The translations under genes were made by a program, and so were the position numbers. From assembly GCA_017893485.1 (NCBI GenBank), contig CM030368.1, positions 106,027,549-106,091,548 of the forward strand: a stretch of DNA of 64,000 bases, read 5' to 3'. Source of the stretch: Hemerocallis citrina (taxonomy: Eukaryota; Streptophyta; Magnoliopsida; Asparagales; Asphodelaceae). Shown here piece after piece: positions 46,310 through 57,357 of this stretch (its first letter is position 1; each line of letters starts with the position of its first letter). The notes beneath the pieces are model-generated. The model was not told where the DNA came from. It saw only the letters and a program-made list of their open reading frames with translations, and searched no databases.

Positions 46310-47215
46310 TTAAGCGTTAATTGAATTAGTATTATATTATTTAATTTTTCTTATTGGATAACCCCTTTACCCTATTTAAAACCAATTATCGATTTCCTAT
46401 ATACAACTCCAACCCGGTTTACATTTACCCTGTTTGTTACCTGAAACCCACATTTCCCTTAAACCCGAAACACCTGTTCTCAGCCTAACCCTAATAAACC
46501 CCTGGATATATATATCAACCCATATGTAAATTGAGACTGTTCATCTTCTTCAAAAACACCAGCCGCCTTCTCCTTCTCTCCCTCGCGACTCTTCAACTCT
46601 CTTTCGCTCCCGTCCGCCAGCAGCGAGCCCAGCCACCCTCCGCGACTCCCCATCGCAACCCAGCTCCTCCTGAGCGACGTGTCGCGCGACTGCAGCGCCG
46701 ACAACCAGGCGACGTCAACAGCCACCTCAGGCACCCCTGCCTCCTCTCGACAGCCCCGCAGCGCCAGCCCTGCCGCGCGCTTCCCCAGTCACGCCTGCCT
46801 TCCCTGCGACCACCAGGCGCCCGTCCCCTCCTGCAGGCACGACGGCCAGCGGTGCTTCTCCCCCCGTCGGCACACCAGAGACAGCCGCAACAGCACACCG
46901 CTGTGTGCTGTCTCTCCCTTTGCCGCGATAGCGAGATTCCCTCGCTGTCCATCTTCGTGGCGCCGTCGTCTTGCCATTGGTCGCTATTGCTCGTCGGCGA
47001 CATCTTCCCGTTTTCTCTCGTTTGAGGTTGCACGCGCATGGTACTTGCACGTGTTATCTCAGATTGTGGATCTTGAGTTTGGGTTCGTTGTTCGTGAGTC
47101 CATGGGTTGTGTTCGTCGCTCGTTGGATTGCGGTTTTTGTTCGTGGTCCGTTGAGTTCGTTGGTCAGGAATCCGTTCCCGTTATTCTTGGTTCTATCGTT
47201 TCGTCATCGGTTAAG

Positions 47216-49430
47216 GCAAGTAACTTGTACTCCAATTCATTTGTTTGATATAAGTCAAAAAGACCACCTATAGTGTAAATGAGTCTAGAGACGACTCTTG
47301 TTGTGTTATGTTGATGGGTTTTGTCTCTATTGTGAAACTTGACCATAGTTACCTCACGACACAATATGGACATGAACTAACTTAGGTTTTACCCGTTCTT
47401 GATTTTGATCATGTATGTGAGACTTTTGTGAGAATTCGTGATTTGGTTAAGACCCATGTGATATATTTTGTGTGGACATGCTAGATACCCTAATTCATGA
47501 TGTTTGGATACTTGGTAGACTCGATTTCATATTTTGTTGTAATTTGAATTGGTTTTGTATGATATATGTTGAGTTGTCGTTAAAGGAAAAAATATGTATT
47601 TTGTCGATGATCTGTTTTGCTTACTGTTTTGGACTGTCATGAAATCAGTATCTTAATTTCGGTATAAAACATGAGTTTTAGATAATTTCGTCTACTTTCA
47701 AACCCCTCTAACCTTGCTTGATTTAGTTTTCGTATGTGCGGTTTATGATTGTTTTACTACAGAGGTGTCGATCTTTTCCAGATTTTATTTTTCGATGATT
47801 TTGATACTAATGCTACATATATTATTTTGATCCAAAACTTTGGTCAGTATTTCTTTATCTAGTTGGGGACTACCCAGAAATTTGGTGAATTTTATTGATG
47901 CATTTTATATGTCATTTCATGCTCTTTTATGAAAATTATACTTGCGGTATTTTACTCGGTGTTTTGTAAAGAATTGTATTTTCACCCAGATTCCTTTTAC
48001 TGTATGAAAAATGTTTGTGAAAAATGAAATTTAGTATATTTTATTTATTTTCATCTCCCTTTGGCGGATTTGGATTTCTTTTCACTGGTTGCGAGATATT
48101 ATAGTTTTCGTACAGTAGTGTTGGGAATTCCAGATTTGCCAAACTACCGTTTATTGGTGTTTTCTGATTTTTGATGACTGATCTAATTTTACTGGAAAAT
48201 TATGAGACTTTATATTTTGATACTAAAAATATAGGAGAATACCCCAGATTTTTTGTTGATTTATTTAATGTGTTTTCATGCTGTTTTCCTATTCTTGAAT
48301 TCGTTTTCCTGATTTCTGGCTGAACCAAATTTCTGTATTCAAATCAGTTTTGAGCTATGTTTTTGTGAATTAACATATGATTTATTTATACTCGCTGGAT
48401 TCGGTTGGAAGTCTATTTTCTTGAAGTTTTGACAGATTCAGATTTTCATTGTTGGAACACTGGGAATCACTGTTTTACTGCAGTGTGGTCTTGCTGTCCT
48501 GAACTTGAGATTTGTCTATTTTATTCTTTTATGAGATATCTTGCACTCGTACATGTTTATTTTGTGACTTGCACTTGTCACATGATTAGGCCATGTTAAT
48601 CTTGATATACTTGCTCTATTCGTGACACACCTACATGCTTGTTTGCTATTAATAATAAATAATCAAGCCGGGGTTTAAGGGAAAGATCGAATAGTGGATA
48701 ATTCAGAAACGTGTACTCGGAAGGGAGCTCGTGTTTCCCATTACTTGTTGCCATATCTCATGATTATATGATTCATGCTTGATATTACTTGTTGCCATGT
48801 TTCCTGTTTACATGAGTCATTCTTGTTATTACTATATAATTATATGTTGCCATGATTCGTGATGATTCATGCTTGTTACTACTTGTTGCCATGTGATCAT
48901 GACTACATAACTCTTGCTTGATACTTTCTGCCACTTGTTCACGATTACGTGACTCGTGCTTGATACATGTTACTTGACTTGTCCTCGAGTATACTGCCAT
49001 CTATGGTCCACTATGAAATCTAAAGCAAAACTATTTTGATTTAGCAACCATGTCGTATGGGCTGCATGAATTGTTACCTAGATAGTAATTCACTACAAGA
49101 CTTGATACATGATACTTGAACATGATACATGCTTGCTTGATAGTTGACTACATGATACATGAGACTTGATACATGATACTTGATACATGATTACATGATA
49201 CTTGATACTGGATGCATGTTTACACGATACTTGATTACTTGACACTTGACCCATGCCATTTACACTTGTTCACTTTGACATACTAGTTGTTTATTTTGAC
49301 ATCATGCTTATACCATGTTGCTAGTTAGTTTCTTCATGTACTTGTATCCTACATTATAAGTGGCCCGTAACTTGCAATTGACGGGTACTTGTTTTTCTCT
49401 TTCCCTCTTCCCTGTATTGTTGAATTGCAG
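47216..49430 (+). other. Candidate GC-AG intron inside the E 3' LTR
   Basis: Same AAG|GCAAGT donor and TTGAATTGCAG acceptor as in the 5' LTR; both sites are unchanged despite scattered differences elsewhere. Confidence 0.4.
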
Positions 49431-49804
49431 ATTTTGGAGAACAGGTTCCAGATGGTATTGGTGACATGAAGTATTAGTGCTGGATCTTGTTATGATTATT
49501 CTTTGTAGTTGTTTGAATAATATTGTATTTTTGATACTTAGATTTATTCTTGTATTTAGGCAATGTGACCCAGGATTATTTGTGTATTTTAGATCATGAC
49601 AATTTGAGATTAATATATTTTATTTCAAGTATTCTTATTGGTATTTGGTTCATATGTGCATGTGGTTGACTTTTCTGGCTTCCGACTCTGATTATATTGT
49701 GATATGTTATAAAGATTCCTGAACAAATTATGGATGATGAAAATCATTCGCTGGGCCAATGTTACGTGCTCGTATTCCATATTTTTGGGAAGCGGAGCGT
49801 GACA

Positions 49805-50021
49805 GTTGTGGACTTTAATGGATGAATCTGAGGATGTGTTCAACTACGAAGTTGTATTAGACACTCCCACTTTTCCATAGAATCCAGAATCGAGTAATTC
49901 CGACAAGTAAACAAGTTTTTATGATGATAGAAAGATGCAGCAAGTGCATGAAGAAATGCACAGCTGAGAATACATAGAGGTTTTATAGCCTCTAGATGGC
50001 TGAATTTGAAGGAGTGGTTAA
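49805..50021 (+). mobile_element. G, part 3
   Basis: 217 bases of G between E and D. It starts with the second GTTGT and ends with the first GTTAA. No frame. Confidence 0.55.
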
Positions 50022-50395
50022 TGTTGCCGCTAAATTTGGTGTGGGGGCAAACAGATAGTATTTGTGGATTCTTAGGGAAACTGAATAGCAAACCTGTGTA
50101 TCTGTTCCGTCGGTGTTTGACGCTGACTCCGGCCGTACACCTGCAAAAAGTGCGAGACACCGGGGTTGTTCCCGGCGACGCACCCTCCGACGCTCAAGTC
50201 AGTAATCAAGGAAGATTATGAAAGAGCGCAAAAACTAGAAAAAGATTGATTACCTCTCAATGGAGATGGATGGGGGGTATTTATAGGCGCCGCGGGGATC
50301 AGATTAGGAATGTAATCCCCTTGTGGTTAGATAAGGAATGTAATCCCTAATCCCCAGTGAAAGGATAGATATGAATCAGGGCTGATGATTAGATT
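50022..50395 (-). repeat. Truncated 3' LTR of element D (374 bp)
   Basis: It matches 54693-55070 of the 5' LTR, including TATTTATAGGCGCCGCGG, up to GATTAGATT. Beyond that it runs straight into the second RNase H sequence. Confidence 0.92.
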
Positions 50396-52904
50396 CTTCA
50401 TACTCGCCGAGGACCTGATTTACGACTAGCTGAGAGTCGCTAAAGATCTGGAGGCATTGCGCCCCTACATTCCGAGCCATTCCAAGGCCGGCTATGAGTG
50501 CCTCGTATTCTGCTTCGTTGTTCGAGGCCTTGAAATTGATACGGAAGGAGTATTGGAGGATGAAGTCATCTGGGCCTGCCAGAATGACCCCGGCTCCGCT
50601 TCCCTCATTGCAGGAGGATCCGTCCACATAAACTGACCAGATAGGCGGTCCCTGCATCGCTTGACTGAACTCGGGGATGGTACTTTCAACTATGAATTCT
50701 GCTAGGGCCTGAGCCTTGATCGCGGTCCGAGGCTGATATATTATATCATGTTGGCTCAGCTCGATAGACCATTTCATCAGGCGGCCCGAGGTCTCTGGTT
50801 TGTGGAGGACTTGTTTCAGCGGTTGGTCGGTCAGAACGACCACCGAATGGGACTGAAAATACGGGTGAATCTTTCTCGCAGCCATCACTAGGGCATAAGC
50901 CATCTTTTCTATCTTCGGGTAGCGGAGCTCGGCGTCCCGAAGTACTTTGCTCACATAGTATATGGGCTTTTGAGCCCGGTCTTCTTCCCTTACTAAAATA
51001 GCACTGAGGGTCTGCTCGGAGGCTACCAGATAGAGGTAAAGGGTTCGCCAGGAATTGGTTTGCTGAGGAGGGGAGGATTGACGAGGTAAGCCTTGAGCTG
51101 GTCGAACGACTCCTGTTGCTGTTGACCCCATTCGAAACCTTTAGCCCCCCTGAGGGCCTTGAAGAAGGCGAGGCATTTCTCCCCGGACTTCGAGAGAAAA
51201 TGCCCTATGGCGGCTAGGCGGCCTGTCAACCTCTGAACTTCCTTAACATTCTTGGGAGGGGTCATGTCTAATATGGCCTTGATTTTCTCAGGGTTTGCCT
51301 CAATTCCTCATTGGCTAACCATGAAGCCGAGGAACTTTCCAGACGAGACTCCGAACGCACACTTGTTCGGATTGAGTCTCATGTTGTGCTTTCTCAGAAC
51401 GTCAAATGCTTCTTGGAGGTCGATTACATGATCGGCACCTCGGATGCTTTTTACAAGCATGTCGTCAACATACACCTCCATGTTTCGGCCGATTTGAGTT
51501 TGGAAAACCTTGTTGACGAGGCGCTGATATGTTGCGCCTGCATTCTTCAAACCGAAGGGCATAACCCTGTAGCAATAGAGGTCCTGGTCGGTCACGTATA
51601 AGCTCTTCGGGATATCCGGAGGGAACATCCGGATCTGGTTGTAGCCTGAGAAGGCATGCATGAAGCTGAGGAGCTCATGTCCCGAGGTGGCATCAATCAG
51701 AGTGTCAATACTCGGAAGAGGGAAGGGATCCTTGGGGCAAGCCTTGTTGAGATCGGTAAAATCAATACAAATCCTCCAAGTCCCATTGGACTTCTTCACC
51801 ATTACTACATTCGACAACCACTCGGGATAGTTCACCTCTTGAATGAACCGGGCCTTCAAGAGCTTGTCCACCTCCTCTTTTATAGCTAGCTGGTGCTCGG
51901 GGGCAAATTTGCGCCTCTTCTGTTGAACCGGTTTGGACCCCTGGAACAACGCTGAGGTGGTGGACTAGGAGCTCTTCGAAAATTCCGGGCATGTCTGCAG
52001 CTGACCAAGCGAAGAGGTCTTGGTTCCTTCGGATGCACTGTACAATGTCCGGGCCTAGGGCGGACGGGAGGGTCTTGCTAACAAAGAACTTGCGAGTTGG
52101 ATCCTGCTCAAAGAAGAGCACTTCCTCCAGCTCATCCACTGGCTCGGACATTGGTCGAGCAGCATCTTGGGGGATTTCCAGAGTTTCTAAGGAGAGGAAT
52201 GGTCCGAGGGTAGAGGTCATGTAGCACTTACGGGCCGTTTCCTGATTGCCCCTTACTTCCCCTACCCCGGACCGCGTGGGGAATTTCATCTTAAGATGGT
52301 ACGCTGAAGGAACGGCTTCCAGAGCTGCTAGGCCGGGTCGGCCTAGGATGACATTGTAGGCTGCAGGGACATCCACAACCATAAAATCCATTGCCTCCGT
52401 TCAGGTAGTAGGAGTTTCGCCAGCGGTTACGTCGAGGGTGATCACCCCTTCAATAGTCACTGGCACTCCCGTGAACCCATGGAGCGTGTATCCGGCGGGC
52501 TTGAGTCTATCTCGGGAGAGTTTGAGGCCTTTAAAAGCGGCGAGGAAGAGGATGTTAACGGAGCTGCCATTGTCTACTAGGATCCTCTCCACTTTGAAGT
52601 TCGCCATGTGGAGACTGATGACGAGTGCGTCACAGTGGGGGGTGCGGACACCTTCAAGATCCTCATCTGAGAATGTGACTGGCACTCCGAGGCCTTTGGG
52701 AGGAGGGTTGGCTCGAACCGAGTTAACTTCTCTTATAAATGCCTTATGAGAGGAGTTTGAGGAGCCCCACATTGGGCCCCCATGAATGAGGTGGAGGACT
52801 CGCTCCTCCTCGAAGTCAGGCATTTCATCACGTTCTGGACGCTTATTAGCCCCCCGAGGTGGGGGAGGAAGTTCGGCTCGGTCCTTTCTTATGAACCTGG
52901 TCAG
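50396..52904 (-). pseudogene. pol: Tat pol of element D (protease, RT, two RNase H), broken
   Basis: Read on the minus strand: protease-like LVDNGSSVNILFLAAF near 52560, a TGA at 52398, RT with CIDFTDLNKACPKDPFPLP, FSGYNQIRMFPPDI and an intact YVDD box near 51465, RNase H ending LMKWSIELSQHDI, and a second RNase H with YVDGSSCNEGSGAGVIL, NNEAEYEALIAGL and SDSQLVVNQ. Frameshifts lie near 51950 (before the RT) and between about 51023 and 51131 (in RNase H). The frame ends in LTR sequence (SNHQP). No integrase. The two RNase H domains are the mark of the Tat lineage. Confidence 0.9.
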
Positions 52905-54620
52905 CTACCCCCTCTGGATGAGGGCTTCTATCTCATTCTTCAGGGCCCGACAATCATTGGTGTCGTGGCTGTGGTCCCGATGATAACGGCACCACTTCTC
53001 TTTATCCCTTTTCTTGGCAGGGGTGTTCATCCTCGGAGCAGGAGGTATGATCCCTTCCTTCTCAACTTCCATCAAAATGGTAGAGACATTAGTGGTGAGG
53101 GGAGTAAACTTCTCGAATCTGGGGGGAGGTCGGCGCTGGCCGGCATTATCCTTCTGGAGCTTCTTGGCTCCTTCCTCCTCTGTTCCCTTCCTCTTGAACC
53201 CGGAGGAAGACCCCTCCAAGTTGGGGCGGTGCTCGGCTTCTTCGGCCCGAATGTACTTTTCACTTCGAAGGAGGAGGTCAGAGAAGTTCTGTGGGGGCTT
53301 CTTGGCGAGGGAGGAGCGGAGGTTGGGATTAAGGACATTGGACTGAAATGCTGCTGCAGCGACCGACTGGTCGAGGCATGCTATGGACCTGGCTTCAGCT
53401 GTGAACCTCTTCACATAGTCTCTCAACTTCTCACCCTTCTTCTGGTGGAGGTACAGTAGCGAGATGCTGGTCTTCTCAGTTCTACGGCTACTTACAAAAT
53501 GGGTGATGAAGAGGGTCTCGAATTGCTCGAAGGAGAATATTGAGGACGGGGCAAGGCGAGAGTACCATTCTCGAGCTGGACCCTTGAAAGTTGCGGGAAA
53601 GGTTTTACAGAGGAGAGCATCGGAAGCTTGATGGATGAGCATTAAGGTCTTGAAGCTCTCGATGTGATCCACGGGGTCAGTCTGCCCGGAGTAGGTCTCA
53701 AATTGAGGAGGCTTGAAGCCAACTGGCACAGGTGCATCCATTATGGTTCTGGAAAAAGGAGGTCTGCTAGAACGAAGGGCCCTTCCTCTAAGCTCCTCTT
53801 CTCGATCTAACTGTCCCAAGCGCCTCTCCATTTCATGGAGACGGCAGTACACAGCGTCGTCCCTTCGATGGTAATCAGCCGAGCCTCTAGACTCGTCTTC
53901 GTACGAGGGAGAGCGGGGGCTACGACGACGGTAGCTCCTGGAGCGGCGAGGACTTTGCTCATGCCGGGAGTTGCTGGGAGCTGGAGGAGGAGATGGGGAC
54001 CGTCGGCGAGGACTTCGGACCGGAGGAGGAGAGGGGATCTTAGGTGCGTTGGTGTTGGGACGGAGATTGAGAGCTTGTAGGACGGTCGCTTGGAACTGCT
54101 GGAACTCAGCACGGGTGATGGGTGCCTCATCGTTCCTAGGTTGTTACCGACCCGCAGGGGAGTGTGGCCTTCTTCGGTAATGCTCGGGGGACTCTCTCCG
54201 CCCCCTTCGGGTAGGGGATCTTCTGTATTCTCGGCGGTGAGAAGATCGCTCATCTGGACGGTGTTGGCGGGAGGTTCCCTCTCGGGCCCGCTTTTCATCC
54301 AGATGGCGACGAAGATCCTCATCCTTCTGCCGATTGAGGACGGTGTTGTGGAGACCGGAAGCTCGGGGGTGATGGGAGGCCATAGAGTCCGAAGAGGCGT
54401 TGTGGATGGAGACGTGGTCCGGATGGAGGGGCTGCTTCTGCGGGTTGGGACCCCTAGGAGGTTGCTGATTTTGCGGAGGAGGCAGGTCCTGTTGGAGTGG
54501 GTCTTCCGCTGGAGGAGGAAGTTGCCCTTGCTGCAGAGCCGGTTGGATGGGAATGTCTTATTGCTGATCGGGGTTGGGTCCTCGGTTGGACCCTCTTGAT
54601 CTGACTTTCCTAGGAGGCAT
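52905..54620 (-). pseudogene. gag: Tat gag of element D, two internal stops
   Basis: It starts at the ATG of MPPRKVRSRGSN (54620). In-frame TAA codons lie near 54556 and 54146. The first third is Arg/Ser/Pro-rich (SPTRRGRRESPEHYRRR). The capsid-like core is intact at 52905-53852: TDPVDHIESFKTLMLIHQAS, then KKGEKLRDYVKRFTAEARS. The Cys/His-like CRYHRDHSHDTNDC comes near the end. The TAG at 52905 separates gag from pol in the same place as in C, so it is an original gag stop and not decay. Confidence 0.88.
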
Positions 54621-54673
54621 GGCTGGAGAAGATCTGTTCAACAGGAGGAGGGGAGGTTCCTATTTGTTAGTTT

Positions 54674-54689
54674 CCCATAGACGGCGCCA
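54674..54689 (-). other. Primer binding site of element D
   Basis: The minus strand reads TGGCGCCGTCTATGGG, starting three bases inside the LTR. The first nine bases fit the tRNA-Asp 3' end and the rest does not. This sequence is common in Tat elements. Confidence 0.75.
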
Positions 54690-54692
54690 ATC

Positions 54693-55290
54693 TGTTGCCG
54701 CTAAATTTGGTGTGGGGGCAAACAGATAGTATTTGTGGATTCTTAGGGAAAACCGAATAGCAAACCTGTGTACATGTTCCGTCGGTGTTTGACGCTGACT
54801 CCGGCCGTACACCTGCAAAAAGTGCGAGACACCGGGTTGTTCCCGGCGACGCACCCTTCGACGCTCAAGTCATTAATCAAGGAAGATTATGAAAGAGCGC
54901 AAAAACTGGAAAAAGATTGATTACCTCTCAATGGAGATGGATGGGAGGTATTTATAGGCGCCGCGGGGATCAGATTAGGAATGTAATCCCCCTGTGGTTA
55001 GATAAGGAATGTAATCCCTAATCCCCAATGAAGGGATAGATATAAATCAGGGCCGTTGATTAGATTTTAATCAGAAACCCTAATTCTATCCTTTCTGGAC
55101 CGGGTTTGCTGCGGGTTGAAACCCGTACCCAGTTGAGGTGTATCCGTTTACGGGTAAGTGGGTCTTCGGGGAAGATGACCAGTACCCGCTTCAGACCCGT
55201 CGGTAGGTGAAATTACCGTTTTACCCCTGAGCTTCAAGATTTGTGCCCAATTTGGACGGTTCCGATTTAACCCCATTTTTAGCCATATCA
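54693..55290 (-). repeat. 5' LTR of element D (598 bp)
   Basis: Minus strand: TGATATGGCTAAAAATGGGG to AGCGGCAACA. TATAAATA at 54949-54956. About the same length as the C 3' LTR. Confidence 0.92.
54949..54956 (-). promoter_or_regulatory. TATA box in the D 5' LTR
   Basis: The minus strand reads TATAAATACC, about 335 bases into the LTR. The GC-rich GGCGCC palindrome lies just upstream. Confidence 0.65.
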
Positions 55291-57357
55291 GTTAACTAGA
55301 TACTTTCTAGAATAGATAATATCATGGAATTCCAAGTTGTATTTTGAAAGATATGAAATTTACAAGTTCAGCAACCTGCTGTCTTGGTCGATTTCAGGCG
55401 TGTGTTAAATCGGAGAACTTGAGTTCTATATGAAATTTGAGAGAGTTTTCAACTAGAAAATTGTAGTAGAGGTTCCCACCTTTCTAGAAAGTCTACTTTT
55501 GTTGGATTCCGATAAGTGTAGAATCGATTATGGAATTTTCTACATGCTACAAGATTTATGACTAAAAGATGATTTGAGTTTTAAGAGGATTGAATGACTA
55601 TCCCTATTAAGCACTTCATTTGAGACTTATATGAAATTATTGTGCTTAGTACTCATGGTGGACACGTGAGTAAGTTGGGAAAATAGCTTATGGTCAATTT
55701 GTTGTATGTGGCTCGTAGCTAGTATAGTTTCGAGCTAGTCTAGGTTGTGATACCCTAAGACTATCAACCTAGTCGGCAAGTATTGTATTGATATTTATTT
55801 TCCACCTCGAGAGATAGTGAATTTTCCTGTGCGCCGTCAGTTCATTTACCAAGAGAAGGTTGACCGTTGGCCGGAATACTAGATGAGATTCGAGACAGAG
55901 GTGGTAGTGACCGATGGAGATCGGATCGCCGGTGTTTGGGGTTGATAGGCTAGGTTATCTGCCTCGTTTAGAATGGGATGCCTAGGTCTGTCAATGACTG
56001 GATATTAGTAAATTGTGTGTGTTTTACCTCTATTTCCGGGTATGAGGCACTTCCTTGGGCGCCGTTGTATTGCTCGCTGAGGGTCGTGGGCCAGGGACAT
56101 TAGATCGAAGACCTACAGAGGTGTTGGAAACCGATGAATGTCGGTTCGACGTGATTAGTTATTTTGACAGAACCATTTGGGCTCAGTCATTCGTTAGACA
56201 CTGTGCATGATTTGACTACTAGCATAGTTTAGCAACCAATGCTACTTCAAATTGTATTTCTTTACTTTTCCCTTGAAGACCGAGTTGATGCTAGGGGTGA
56301 TTCCCTATAATCTGACTTGTTGTAAAGGCCAGCACTAGGCGGTGATAACCATGGTTGTCTCTTTCTGTCATTAGGGATACGTGTTGCGGTGCGTATCTCG
56401 CACTGTTGATTCCTGAAGTGTCGTGGTAAGAACGGGATGTTCCCTTGATCTAGGTTGGTGGACACAAAAGGATCATAGGGGCTGCGGTCTCATGGATCTT
56501 CGGCGCAATGGATATGCTGCAGTGTATCTGTAAGTTCGTCACGGCTTTTGAGAGAGGTCGGGTACAAAAATTACTAGTGAAAAATGGGGTAGCGCCCCAA
56601 AATTTTATAACTTCCTCAATCATGTGCACTTATCAGGGACATGAAGTATACAATTGTAGAATGCATTGCATGGCGAGGGTTCAAAACCCTGGAACTGGAG
56701 AAAACGGCTTGATCTGGAACGTATGTAGTATGGGTTGCATGTGTATCTAGAGTCTTGCTGACATTAAACTAAGTGCATCTGTTTTCTGTGCATTGTGTAC
56801 TACGCATTAGACTTCAAGTCATTGACATACAATGAACTAGAAAATTAGGATGCACATTTTCTTTCTCATCAAGATTGATTGTGATTTCAAGTTTAGAAAT
56901 CGCTGTTTTCTTATCAGCATTGCGTCAGTATAAGTACTGATGTGCCCACTCAATTAGGTACTCGATCCCGGGTCGCGAGTGCAGGAGAACTCGAGACAAG
57001 CAAGGCATCCTAGTGGACTGGCAGTGTACATGCCTACAATTCGAGTAGATGCCGGAATATCAGAGTAGAGCGCATCTCAGGGAAGCAGCATGACCGCTTA
57101 GTGGAGCTTCTAGTAGGGAGCTGTGGTTACCGTTATGGGTGGCAGAAGGTAATCATTACATTGTAGTAGTTGTAATAAGTTAATGTAATTTGTATTCCTT
57201 ATTCAGTAACAATATACATTTGTAATTAAAGATTTAATAACTCTGATGGCAATAAAATTTTTTAATTTCCATTAGTTTTACTGTGTTGAGATGCATTTGA
57301 AGGCAAAGATTTTGGTTGTGTTACGGATGCCCGGTAACGGGGATCCGGGGCGTTACA
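55291..57357 (+). mobile_element. G, part 4: 3' end of the long LTR
   Basis: It resembles F in the same order near its end: GTATGTAGTATGGGnTGCAT (about 56720), TACTGATGTGCCCAC (about 56935), an acceptor-like GAGTGCAG (about 56980) and the terminal GGGGCGTTACA at 57357. The inverted repeat GTTAC/GTAAC lies at about 57319-57338. No primer site follows, so it is a solo or 3' LTR. The frames are not gene-like. Confidence 0.7.

Larger units (their letters stand above)
40007..49804 (+). mobile_element. Element E: gag-only (TR-GAG-like) element with giant LTRs
   Basis: LTRs 40007-43880 and 45918-49804 surround a 2.0-kb interior. TSD GTTGT is at 40002-40006 and 49805-49809. An initiator tRNA-Met primer site follows the left LTR. 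The interior has a chromovirus-type gag and zinc knuckle, then no protease, RT or integrase. Published TR-GAG elements have this layout but, as I recall, much shorter LTRs. The LTRs differ by scattered changes and a microsatellite, so E looks older than F. Confidence 0.92.
45918..49804 (+). repeat. 3' LTR of element E (3887 bp)
   Basis: It starts TGTAACCCC and ends GGGAAGCGGAGCGTGACA. It follows the 5' LTR throughout, including the GC-rich island (about 46555-47215), the candidate intron 47216-49430 and the CATG-rich array. The main length difference is the TTA microsatellite at 46243. Confidence 0.92.
50022..55290 (-). mobile_element. Element D: Tat-lineage element with internal deletion
   Basis: Minus strand: 5' LTR 55290-54693, primer site, gag, protease, RT, RNase H, second RNase H, then directly a truncated 3' LTR (50395-50022). 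TSD GTTAA at 50017-50021 and 55291-55295. Integrase, the 3' region with the antisense gene, the purine tract and the first 220 or so bases of the 3' LTR are missing. The same family as C, but better preserved. With both TSD copies intact, the deletion happened after insertion. Confidence 0.93.
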
